The position numbers were made by a program, and so were the translations under genes. Below, piece by piece: positions 1-5,260 of a DNA stretch of 6,992 nucleotides; position 1 is the stretch's first letter, and each line of letters begins with the position of its first letter. The notes under the pieces were generated by a model that was not told the origin of the DNA, did not search any database, and saw nothing but the letters and a program-made list of their open reading frames with translations. The stretch comes from Lachnospiraceae bacterium (lineage in GTDB: Bacteria; Bacillota; Clostridia; Lachnospirales; Lachnospiraceae), in the NCBI GenBank assembly GCA_009774535.1, contig VSNY01000198.1, positions 1 to 6,992 on the forward strand, in the 5' to 3' direction.

Positions 1-74
1 TGAACGTCTCCTTTGCTCTTTCACTTGATAGTATAGGTTGTTCAACTTTTTCTGTCCACACTTATATACTAACA
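1..74 (-). mobile_element. End of an insertion sequence (partial, 5' end facing the window)
   Basis: On the minus strand the segment starts TGTTAGTATATAAG at 74 and contains the block GGACAGAAAAAGTTGAA (57 to 41). That block matches 16 of 17 bases of the IS end at 6937-6953. The tips also align, as TGTTAGTAT here against TGTCAATAC at the right, with transitions only, followed by a 5-base length difference. A ribosome site AAAGGAG at 14 to 8 (minus strand) sits 6 bases before an A at position 1, which would begin an ATG just outside the window, as expected for a first transposase ORF. The TG start and the AAAAAGTTGAA block resemble ends of the IS3 family (IS150-like), but the transposase is not visible, so the family is a guess. 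The IS interrupts the integrase gene and supplies its stop codon (TAG at 71-69). Confidence 0.65.
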
Positions 75-266
75 CCAAGATGAAAAGAGTATATCGCTCG
101 TGGCAGTCTGCTGGTCCAAGATGGAGCGTTCGTATTCTTTGGCTTCGCGCTGGGTCTTGAAGCCACGCTTGCAGGTGTGTCGGTACTTGCCAGTCCAGTC
201 GGTGTAGTTGAAGGCGGCATACCACATGGTTTTGCCGTTTTTTAGAGTATACTTGTAAGCTGGCAT
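69..266 (-). pseudogene. int: Tyrosine integrase, 5' fragment cut by IS
   Basis: This is the N-terminal part of a phage- or ICE-type tyrosine recombinase, the enzyme that inserts and excises the element at its att site. The chosen start is the ATG at 266, preceded by GAGGA nine bases upstream; residues then read MPAYKYTLKNGKTMWYAAF. The roughly 60 residues present form the arm-site DNA-binding domain: a three-stranded sheet with aromatic residues, then TGKYRHTCKRGFKTQREAKEYE, a typical GFKT-x-REA motif. Host-derived sequence ends at codon 64 (position 75); the next codons, TGT and TAG, belong to the IS tip. The core-binding and catalytic domains with the R-H-R-Y residues are absent, so the product cannot recombine DNA. 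The upstream extension of the frame (GTG at 338) lies in dinD sequence and is not a real start. Confidence 0.8.
235..266 (-). repeat. Integrase-start direct repeat, copy B
   Basis: These are the first 32 bases of the integrase fragment, beginning ATGCCAGCTTACAA. Copy A at 1171-1202 matches 28 of 32 bases. All four differences fall at third codon positions and leave the peptide MPAYKYTLKNG unchanged. The two copies flank the dinD pseudogene in direct orientation. Confidence 0.85.
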
Positions 267-293
267 CAGGCATTTCCTCATTCTGGAAATAAG

Positions 294-1158
294 TTGTTCT
301 GTTGGCGTTTTTACTTTCATTTTCAAGCTGCCGGACACTTTTCTCTGGTGTAGGCAGATGCTCCGGCATGGTCCCGCCTAGATCTGAAATGGTCTGGCGC
401 ACTTTTTTTCCAACATTGTAATGTGTTTGGTTTGCAGCATCTTTTCCTGAAATATTTTCCCTGCGGAGCTTTGCATCTGTCTGTGTTGCCCGGAATAGGT
501 TTGCAGCGAGTTCTTCTGAACCCATATATTCTAAAATGTCCTGGCTTTTCTTTAAGCCTTTGCGTTTTTTTATGTCTGCAGCTTTCAGCCCGCCATACAG
601 CCCCATGTATCCGCAGTTTTGGAAAACGGCATATTCAAGGGGCGTTTTCACGCCTGCATTGTGCGCGGCTTCCGCAAGGGATTTGTTATGGTTTTTCAAT
701 TCATTGCGGATGGCGATCCGTTTCTGGTTTTCAGACAGTTCATCGAAATCTTCTATAAGTTCCTGCTGTCTGGTTTTTACAGCAAAGTAGGACTGCCCGA
801 GGGCAATTACTTTTTTTCGAGGATCCCCATTCTGCACAATGAGGTAGCAGGCATAACGTGAAAGCTCGTAATCTTCAATTTCACGTTCCGCACCAGAACT
901 TACGTTCACCATTTTTCCCACTTGGGAAAAATGGTCGGAAACACTGTTTTTACTGTTCATGCAAGCATCCTTGGCTTTTTCAATAACATTTAAAAATTTA
1001 TCCCAGCGCTTATATTCGAGCGCAGTTTGAAGTTACCTTGCATACCAGAATTCCTGTCCGTATTCATTTGTATGTTTGATTGAGTCGAAAAGTGCTTGCG
1101 TATCTTCTGTGGCAGTAACAAGTGCATCTTCTGACTCAAAATTAAAATAAAATTCCAT
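294..1158 (-). pseudogene. dinD: DNA-damage-inducible protein D (DinD), broken by one stop codon
   Basis: Translation from the ATG at 1158 (GGAGG nine bases upstream) gives 41 residues ending GQEFWYAR, then TAA at 1035-1033, then the frame continues without a stop to position 1. After the stop it reads LQTALEYKRWDKFLNVIEKA. Later segments include SGAEREIEDYELSRYACYLI, QNGDPRKKVIALGQSYFAVK, QNCGYMGLYGG, GSEELAANLFRATQTDAKL and VGKKVRQTISDLGGTMPEHL. I recognise these as nearly collinear with E. coli DinD (about 274 aa). In that family D or E follows WFAR/WYAR, so a GAA to TAA change explains the break. The family C-terminus should end near 290-310, but no stop is present and the frame runs through the integrase start into the IS. 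A shorter product from the ATG at 960 (MNSKNSV) is possible but lacks a clear ribosome site. E. coli DinD is SOS-induced and has been linked to RecA control. No LexA box is visible here. Confidence 0.85.
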
Positions 1159-1170
1159 ATAGTGATACCT

Positions 1171-1202
1171 CCATTTTTTAGGGTGTATTTGTAAGCTGGC
1201 AT
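1171..1202 (-). pseudogene. Second integrase start (copy A), about 10 codons only
   Basis: ATG at 1202 begins MPAYKYTLKNG, the same peptide as the integrase fragment at 266, with synonymous changes only (28 of 32 bases identical). Homology stops at 1171, exactly where the GGAGG ribosome site of dinD begins. The reading frame then continues as nonsense, out of frame with dinD, to a stop at 990. It starts 11 bases after the stop of the 103-aa gene, the position an integrase gene would occupy. It is therefore read as the remains of a first integrase gene displaced by a dinD-plus-integrase segment, not as a functional gene. Confidence 0.75.
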
Positions 1203-1213
1203 AGTTCTCTGAT

Positions 1214-1525
1214 TTACAGGCCGAGAAGCTGCATCAGGAGCACAGCGCCTACTTTCATGCCTGTTTCAAAATGTGCACGGTTTGCATCGCAAATACTGTC
1301 TACCAGCCCGTCGGCGTAGCCCTCGATCAAGGGGCTTACATCAAGGTTATTTTTTGGCAAATACTGGCGTGCAATGCGCCTTGTGTATTCTTCGAGCTGC
1401 CTTTCTGTATTTTTTTCCGATTCCATCAAGAAAGACGGTGTATGCTCATGCATTTTATCCAGGATGGATTCGGCAACTGCATCCAGGCTGAGGCTGTCGA
1501 ACAATTCGTTGTTTTTGATAGGCAT
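1214..1525 (-). CDS. Conserved small mobile-element protein, 103 aa, function unknown
   Basis: The start is the ATG at 1525, preceded by AAAGGAGG at a good distance (AAAATCCT between). The protein is acidic to neutral and probably all helical: residues 1-30 (MPIKNNELFDSLSLDAVAES), a charged middle with RQLEEYTRRIARQYLP, and a C-terminal helix FETGMKVGAVLLMQLLGL. The ending resembles that of DUF6809-like small proteins of Firmicute phages and ICEs, but this assignment is tentative. No signal peptide or clear membrane span is seen; the final helix is hydrophobic but short. It lies between the toxin-antitoxin pair and the integrase start, in the same direction. Parts of it are duplicated at 2448-2521, so it belongs to the segment that has been rearranged beside the integrase. 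Confidence 0.75.
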   Translation of the reverse strand: MPIKNNELFDSLSLDAVAESILDKMHEHTPSFLMESEKNTERQLEEYTRRIARQYLPKNNLDVSPLIEGYADGLVDSICDANRAHFETGMKVGAVLLMQLLGL

Positions 1526-1536
1526 AGGATTTTCCT

Positions 1537-1603
1537 CCTTTAGTTTGGTGGATTCTATTCTCTTTGGGTCTTTACGGGGCCGTATTCTAATTAAATACAG
1601 ACG
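1537..1603 (-). pseudogene. Remnant resembling the 3' end of the 507-aa GIY-YIG gene
   Basis: This stretch aligns with 2528-2592, the last codons and stop region of the 507-aa gene, at roughly 80 percent identity by eye. The shared features include CCTTTAGTTT (plus strand), TTCTAATT and the GC-rich GGGG-CC block. On the minus strand the peptide RPRKDPKRIEST parallels GPRKGLKKIETI at the end of the 507-aa protein. A one-base length difference removes the homologous stop, so the frame (which has a TAG further upstream) runs on into the 103-aa gene. Similarity may continue weakly to about 1680. It suggests that the 103-aa gene originally followed a gene of the 507-aa type directly. Confidence 0.6.
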
Positions 1604-1687
1604 TTCTTTCTGGTTCTATCCATTGATTTTTCGTACAAGTTTTTCATATGCAGCCATTTACGGCGTATTCCCTCAAGGATACCTCCT

Positions 1688-1708
1688 GATAAATGAGGTT
1701 TATTTATC
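1688..1708. other. Perfect 7-bp inverted repeat at the toxin stop codon
   Basis: GATAAAT (1688-1694) and ATTTATC (1702-1708) form a 7-base stem with a 7-base loop that overlaps the yoeB stop. The stem is AT-rich and no T tract follows in the toxin direction. It may shape the mRNA end but is not a convincing terminator. Confidence 0.35.
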
Positions 1709-1960
1709 ATAATGGTAACGGCATGAGTAAACAATTATTTTATTATCGTCACAAGAATATATGAGCCTGTGTTCACTATCAATGCGCCGGCTCCATTTGC
1801 CTGACAATTCATGCTTAAGAGGCTCAGGCTTTCCAATACCTGAATATGGCGTGGAATCAATATTTTTCAAAAGCTGATGAATGCGTTTTACTATTTTTTT
1901 GTCCTGTGAAAACCAGAAACTATAATCTTCCCAGGCTGTGTCTGTGAAACATTTAATCAT
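1700..1960 (-). CDS. yoeB: YoeB/Txe-type toxin, ribosome-dependent mRNA endonuclease
   Basis: The 86-aa product (MIKCFTDTAWEDYSFW...) is a RelE-superfamily toxin of the YoeB/Txe group, which binds the ribosome and cuts mRNA in the A site. Key residues fall at the same numbers as in E. coli YoeB: E46 (in KPEPLKHELSG), R59 and R65 (in WSRRIDSEHRLIY), and H83-Y84 (in CRYHY). The C-terminal YHY is intact, so the toxin looks active. The start is the ATG at 1960, not the upstream GTG/ATG, because the family begins MIK/MKL and the ATG overlaps the antitoxin stop (ATGATTAA, 8 bases shared), indicating translational coupling. The gene is co-transcribed with the antitoxin. In a mobile element such a pair usually favours retention of the region. 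Confidence 0.93.
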   Translation of the reverse strand: MIKCFTDTAWEDYSFWFSQDKKIVKRIHQLLKNIDSTPYSGIGKPEPLKHELSGKWSRRIDSEHRLIYSCDDNKIIVYSCRYHYDK

Positions 1961-2213
1961 GGCAACTGCCCGGGTCAAGGACTGTCAGTTTACCTGCTTC
2001 TGCCTCCTCTATGGAGTGGAGCAGCCTGTCGTAATTAGCCCTGCTCTTGCGGATATAAAGGTTCTCAATGAGGTTGTCATATTCTTCCTGGGAAATAAGG
2101 ACAACATTGTTATCATTATTACGTGTAACGATAATAGGTTCACAGTTCTGGATGACGCTGTCACAGGCTTCGTCAAAATTTTGTACAAGGTTGTGGGCTG
2201 TGGTTGCTAACAT
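1953..2213 (-). CDS. yefM: YefM/Phd-type antitoxin
   Basis: The 86-aa protein starts at the ATG at 2213, with AGAAGGG nine bases upstream. It has the YefM layout: an N-terminal DNA-binding region (residues 1-55) containing EPIIVTRNNDNNVVLISQEE, then YDNLIENLYIRKSRANYDRL, and a C-terminal toxin-binding tail (about 60-86) rich in acidic residues. It should neutralise YoeB by direct binding and repress its own operon. The TAA stop overlaps the toxin start, the usual gene order. The operon has its own promoter at about 2245-2273 and is flanked on both sides by duplicated or decayed sequence, consistent with acquisition as a unit. Confidence 0.93.
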   Translation of the reverse strand: MLATTAHNLVQNFDEACDSVIQNCEPIIVTRNNDNNVVLISQEEYDNLIENLYIRKSRANYDRLLHSIEEAEAGKLTVLDPGSCHD

Positions 2214-2244
2214 AATATCAATCCCTTCTTTCTGATTTATAATT

Positions 2245-2273
2245 ATTATATATAATTTTAATGTGGAAATGCA
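2245..2273 (-). promoter_or_regulatory. Probable yefM-yoeB promoter and palindromic operator
   Basis: On the minus strand a perfect TATAAT lies at 2250-2245 about 30 bases before the yefM start codon. The -35 region is weak (TGCATT at 2273-2268 with 17 bp spacing). A perfect 12-base palindrome ATTATATATAAT (2245-2256) covers the -10 box and is a candidate site for autorepression by the antitoxin. Its AT-only composition makes chance occurrence plausible. Confidence 0.45.
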
Positions 2274-2447
2274 TTGGTATTACCTGTTCATCCCTCTATT
2301 GTTTGTCTCGCCAAGCAGGTAGCTGGTGGAGCAATCCAGATTGCCGGTCATTATGAGGCAAATTTGATGAAAATATCGCTGTTGTAATTTTTTACAAAGT
2401 ATGCGGATTTCCTCTTATGATGTAATTGGGTTTTTAATGCCAGTAAG
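2274..2447. other. Gene-free segment upstream of yefM
   Basis: Between the yefM promoter and the truncated repeat I find no supported gene on either strand. The plus-strand ATG at 2401 opens a frame that only reads duplicated antisense sequence. No hairpin with a T tract is visible. Confidence 0.5.
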
Positions 2448-2527
2448 CGAGAAGCTGCATCAGGAGCACAGTGTGTTTTTTGGCAAATACTGGCGTGCAA
2501 TGCGCCTTGTGTATTATTCGACAAATG
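2448..2527 (-). pseudogene. Doubly deleted copy of the 103-aa gene
   Basis: Two blocks are copied from the intact gene: 2448-2471 equals 1222-1245 over 24 of 24 bases, and 2476-2521 equals 1350-1395 over 45 of 46. Compared with the intact gene, about 104 bp are missing between the blocks and about 141 bp, including the start codon and ribosome site, are missing before the second. The copy directly follows the 507-aa gene's stop, in the same relation that the intact gene has to the remnant at 1537-1603. It is untranslatable debris of a duplicated segment. Confidence 0.8.
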
Positions 2528-2530
2528 CCT

Positions 2531-4054
2531 TTAGTTTATGGTTTCTATTTTCTTTAGGCCTTTGCGGGGGCCATGTTCTAATTGAATGTGGTAAGGGTCA
2601 GGCATTTCGTATATACCCCATTTGGTGTATAGAAGTTCCAAAACTGTTTCCGTAGTGGCCGGCCTGGGTTGTTGCGCGGTATTTGGAGTAACAGTATTTT
2701 CAGAAGGATTATGAGTAACTGTCTCTTCCGTAGTGGTGGTATTTTGAAAGCTTTCACCTTTCATTTTTAGGCTTATACGAAATTGTTCTGCATCCGGTGT
2801 ATCGGTGAACTCAACTGTTTTATCAAAGTTTTCTTTGATTACTTCTTTAATTTCATCAAGTGTTACGTGGAAGAATTCACGCCTGTGGTTTACCATGTTC
2901 ACTTTTTTATCTTCGAACGCCCTGTGCAGGGCTGCTTCAAGGGCAGGCGCATCATCCGAGAAGATCATGGCGTGCACGTCAAAATTAAATGGTACGGATG
3001 CATCCCCAAGCTCGTCAACGCGGTCCTGGGGTTCTAACCGCCTGGTCATTCCAATTTTATAGATGTCTTTGCCGAAAGAACCGATATTTGAGATTACATA
3101 TACATATCCGGCTTTCATGTTTGCCTGCCTGTAGTCGATGTCGTTAAGGGCTTTGTTTATGTCAGACAGTGTGTGCTCCATTTCCTCTTTACGTGACAGG
3201 AGGCCAGCATCATCAGGGTGTGCAAGGAGCTGTGCAATGATTTTTTCATAAGCTGTCTGATAGTGGGCCTGCTCTTTCTCAACTTTTCGGCGGCGTTCTT
3301 CTAATTCTTTCTGTATCCTTGCCTGTTCACGCTGTTCAGCTCTTGCGGCTCTTTGTTCTTCCTTTTCCTGCTGTTTTTTGAGCTGGTATTCAAAAGCAAG
3401 GCGCAGTTCTTTCACTTTTGCGGAAAGATACTGCTGTGTAATTGAGATTGACATTATTATGCCTAATTTTGAAATTGCTTCTGCCGATTTATAAATCCTG
3501 TTTAAAGATGCGTCAAAATTTGTATAGCGGACTTTTGAGATCAGTTCGTCACATTCGACATTAAATGCCCGGAGCAGTAGTTTTTGCGTATCGTTTACCA
3601 TTTTCTGGCCTTTGGAAGAACTTCCATTGACTTGCCATTGGGTGTTTCCTGTGACTGCCTGCTTATTTTTTATCAGTGTTTTCTGTTCAGACCTGATTTC
3701 GGCAAGGGCCTCTTTATAATCAAGGGCAGATGCAAAATCATACTGTGGTTTGTATAATCCGAATTCCTGTACCAAAATTTCATCATCCATGGATATTAAA
3801 TTCTTCTTTTTTTCCTGTATTGCACGGTCTAAGCTGGCTAATTCAGAATTTTTATGGTTAATAGCGGATTGTATGCTGTCAAGATTTTTTTGTTCAGCGG
3901 CCTGCATATTTTGTAATCTGGCGATTTCTTTTTTTATGTGAAAGGCTTCCTGGATATCCGGCGTCATTAATTCTTTCAGGCTTTCATGCTCCTGTTTTAA
4001 TTGATCTAGCTCAGCTTTATACTGGTTTCCCTTAAATGTATCTAAAAAACCCAT
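2531..4054 (-). CDS. DUF4041 + GIY-YIG (T5orf172/MUG113) nuclease-like protein, candidate phage-defence protein
   Basis: The 507-aa protein starts at the ATG at 4054 behind GGAGGAAATAA. Residues 10-90 are coiled coil. Residues about 85-225 form the DUF4041 core (DDEILVQEFGLYKPQYDFAS, then TGNTQW near 135-140 and KGQKMVNDTQKLLLRAFN). Residues 222-275 are a highly charged Q/E/R helix. Residues 315-400 are a GIY-YIG-type nuclease of the T5orf172/MUG113 kind: GYVYV at 316-320 and YKIGMT at 332-337 stand for the two signature strands. R345, E373 and H377 (LEAALHRAF) and RREFF at 391-395 match the family pattern. Residues 430-507 are a T/P/E-rich linker plus a tail that has a related remnant at 1537-1603. 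No membrane segment is present. From memory, DUF4041 with GIY-YIG is the composition of the anti-phage nuclease SNIPE, which is membrane-anchored. A role in superinfection exclusion is an inference from that and from the lysogeny-module location. Confidence 0.85.
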   Translation of the reverse strand: MGFLDTFKGNQYKAELDQLKQEHESLKELMTPDIQEAFHIKKEIARLQNMQAAEQKNLDSIQSAINHKNSELASLDRAIQEKKKNLISMDDEILVQEFGLYKPQYDFASALDYKEALAEIRSEQKTLIKNKQAVTGNTQWQVNGSSSKGQKMVNDTQKLLLRAFNVECDELISKVRYTNFDASLNRIYKSAEAISKLGIIMSISITQQYLSAKVKELRLAFEYQLKKQQEKEEQRAARAEQREQARIQKELEERRRKVEKEQAHYQTAYEKIIAQLLAHPDDAGLLSRKEEMEHTLSDINKALNDIDYRQANMKAGYVYVISNIGSFGKDIYKIGMTRRLEPQDRVDELGDASVPFNFDVHAMIFSDDAPALEAALHRAFEDKKVNMVNHRREFFHVTLDEIKEVIKENFDKTVEFTDTPDAEQFRISLKMKGESFQNTTTTEETVTHNPSENTVTPNTAQQPRPATTETVLELLYTKWGIYEMPDPYHIQLEHGPRKGLKKIETIN

Positions 4055-4113
4055 TTATTTCCTCCTGTTGTATCTTTTTAACTATTTGTTGGCAGCATGA
4101 AGAGGGATGATTC

Positions 4114-4135
4114 ACCTAGGCAGTGGTGCCTGGGT
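4114..4135. other. Hairpin between the L7/L12-like gene and the DUF4041 gene
   Basis: ACCTAGGCA (4114-4122) and TGCCTGGGT (4127-4135) can pair with a 4-base loop. As plus-strand RNA all nine pairs form, one of them a G-U; as minus-strand RNA there is one mismatch. It begins at the stop codon of the 83-aa gene, 60 bases before the next start. No T run follows in the direction of transcription, so at most it is a weak attenuator or processing site. Confidence 0.4.
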
Positions 4136-4386
4136 TATAATTTATTGTCGTGTCTGATTTTGTGTAACGAGGCAAAAGGAGAGGACTTTTTTAATCGTTG
4201 GAAGATGCCAGGTTTAAGCGTTATTGATTTAAGCGAGTTTCCTTTTTCATAATCGTCCAATATTTTTTTTGCTTCTTTTAATGTCAGGCCAGTTAATCTT
4301 CTTAATTCACGGATTGCTTCTACCTTATGATCGCCATGCTGCCGGATAAGTTCGTCCAAATCACATTCTATATTATTTAGTATCAT
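4135..4386 (-). CDS. Small protein with ribosomal L7/L12 C-terminal-like motif, 83 aa
   Basis: The ATG at 4386 follows GAGGAGG with 7 to 8 bases of spacing. Residues 21-46 (KVEAIRELRRLTGLTLKEAK then KILDDY) closely match the helix-loop-helix of the L7/L12 C-terminal domain (K-x3-I-K-x2-R-x2-TGLGLKEAK-x2-V). The rest of a full L7/L12 domain is missing: after residue 50 the chain is basic (ITLKPGIFQRLKKSSPFASL). Small proteins with this motif are common in phages and ICEs of Firmicutes; their function is unknown to me. It lies between the repressor (128 bases upstream) and the DUF4041 gene and probably shares a transcript with one or both. An imperfect promoter (TTGTAC near 4472, TTATCA near 4449) may serve it. 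It is not a ribosomal protein gene in the usual sense. Confidence 0.75.
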   Translation of the reverse strand: MILNNIECDLDELIRQHGDHKVEAIRELRRLTGLTLKEAKKILDDYEKGNSLKSITLKPGIFQRLKKSSPFASLHKIRHDNKL

Positions 4387-4414
4387 TTATATCGCCTCCT
4401 CAATAATTAAGTTA

Positions 4415-4434
4415 CTTTCAGTGTTTTATGAAAG
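4415..4434. other. Inverted repeat in the leader of the 83-aa gene
   Basis: CTTTCA (4415-4420) and TGAAAG (4429-4434) are perfect arms with an 8-base loop, followed at once by CATTT-GATT-AAATG (4435-4448). Both lie in the likely 5' leader of the 83-aa gene. They could be operator sites or leader stems; neither matches the AGAAC operators. Confidence 0.3.
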
Positions 4435-4514
4435 CATTTGATTAAATGATAAAGTATGAATTTTCTGACGTACAATACAAAATATTATTAGATTCGACAT
4501 TTAAATTATTTTTT

Positions 4515-5207
4515 TTAAACCGCCATTGTGCCGCCTCCGGTACCACTCGAAGGCTGGGATTTTCCCTGGCTGTCAATATATTTTTCATCTGCTGCAACAG
4601 ATGACGATTCTTTTTCTAATTCAAAACATTTTCCCAATATAATACCACGGTCTTTTCTTTTTTCTAAGGAACAAAATGATTCTAATAATTCCATCACGTC
4701 TTCTGGGAATTTATGGTAATACCTTAAAATAAGTTCTTCATCCGAAGTTATCTTTTCTCGCTGTGAATTATCCACCAGGTAATCTATGGAAACATCTAAA
4801 ACAGTTGCAATTCGTATAAGTTCTTCTGCAACTGGCTGTGAATTTCCATACCAGAGAGCATCTAAACGAGTTTTTTCAATACATGACTTTTCAAGCATTT
4901 CTTCATAAGAAATTTCTTTTGATTTGGCTATTTTACGAATAGACCAGTTAGCATCACCTTCTTCATAAAAATAATTGTAGCAGTCATTAGTTTCAGAATT
5001 GATTTTTTTTAATCCAAGTAATACATCCACAGGAACATCAAATAATGTAGATAATTTCTTTAATACGTCAGCAGGTGGAATGCGTTCGCCTTTTTCATAA
5101 TACGATACGTTTCTTTGGGATACGCCTAAATGTTCTGCAAGTTCACGTTGTGACCATTGGTGAGTTTCTCGGTATAGTTTTATAAATTTGCCTATATCAT
5201 TTTTCAT
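4515..5207 (-). CDS. XRE-family repressor of the immunity switch (CI-like), 230 aa
   Basis: The start is the ATG at 5207, with AGGAGG seven bases upstream; the upstream extension of the frame (to 5267) runs through promoter and operator sequence and is rejected. Residues 5-62 are a complete XRE helix-turn-helix (WSQRELAEHLGVSQRNVSYY, then EKGERIPPADVLKKLSTLFD). Residues 88-146 look like a second, weaker HTH unit (IRKIAKSKEISYEEML... VLDVSIDYLVD). Residues 155-200 are helical and may dimerise. The last 30 residues are low complexity (SSSVAADEKYIDSQ, then PSSGTGGGTMAV). There is no LexA/CI S24 peptidase domain, so induction would not be by RecA-driven self-cleavage. It is divergent from the Cro-like gene across a region with three operator repeats, the classic position of a lysogeny repressor. 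That it binds AGAAC-N5-GTTCT is an inference from location. Confidence 0.88.
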   Translation of the reverse strand: MKNDIGKFIKLYRETHQWSQRELAEHLGVSQRNVSYYEKGERIPPADVLKKLSTLFDVPVDVLLGLKKINSETNDCYNYFYEEGDANWSIRKIAKSKEISYEEMLEKSCIEKTRLDALWYGNSQPVAEELIRIATVLDVSIDYLVDNSQREKITSDEELILRYYHKFPEDVMELLESFCSLEKRKDRGIILGKCFELEKESSSVAADEKYIDSQGKSQPSSGTGGGTMAV

Positions 5208-5210
5208 ATT

Positions 5211-5225
5211 AGAACCTCCTGTTCT
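5211..5225. promoter_or_regulatory. Operator O1, AGAAC-N5-GTTCT, over the repressor ribosome site
   Basis: This is a perfect inverted repeat with arms AGAAC (5211-5215) and GTTCT (5221-5225). On the minus strand its spacer is the Shine-Dalgarno sequence of the repressor gene, AGGAGG at 5220-5215. It lies between the repressor -10 box and its start codon, where bound protein would block transcription of the repressor gene. The repressor mRNA could also fold this as a 5-bp hairpin. Confidence 0.75.
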
Positions 5226-5231
5226 TATTTT

Positions 5232-5260
5232 ACTATACAAATAAAAAAAAAACTTGACAT
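5232..5260 (-). promoter_or_regulatory. Repressor promoter
   Basis: On the minus strand ATGTCA (5260-5255) and TATAGT (5237-5232) are separated by 17 bases, matching 4 and 5 of 6 consensus positions. The spacer contains a run of ten T. Transcription would begin near 5225, inside operator O1, giving a leader of about 20 bases. Its -35 box overlaps that of the rightward promoter. Confidence 0.6.

Noticed and set aside
75..300. attP core near the integrase
   Set aside because: The integrase is truncated and no tRNA-like or repeated core sequence can be recognised.
69..338. Longer integrase start at GTG 338
   Set aside because: The extra residues are dinD sequence in another frame; the ATG at 266 has a ribosome site and the family start MPAYKYTLKNG.
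423..861. Overlapping plus-strand frames of 80-111 aa
   Set aside because: They are antisense to dinD, have no ribosome sites and no recognisable domains.
880..910. Possible fifth operator, AGAAC-TTAC-GTTC
   Set aside because: The spacer is 4 rather than 5 bases, the right arm is incomplete, and it lies inside dinD coding sequence.
990..1202. Open frame of 70 aa starting MPAYKYTLKNG
   Set aside because: Only the first 10 codons match integrase; the rest is dinD sequence read out of frame.
1159..1300. LexA/SOS box upstream of dinD
   Set aside because: No CGAAC-N4-GTTCG-like sequence was found; the region is the integrase start and the 103-aa gene.
1271..1712. Plus-strand frames opposite the 103-aa gene and its upstream remnant
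   Set aside because: Cysteine- and phenylalanine-rich shadows of minus-strand coding sequence with no start signals.
4114..4135. Rho-independent terminator
   Set aside because: A stem forms but no T tract follows in either useful direction.
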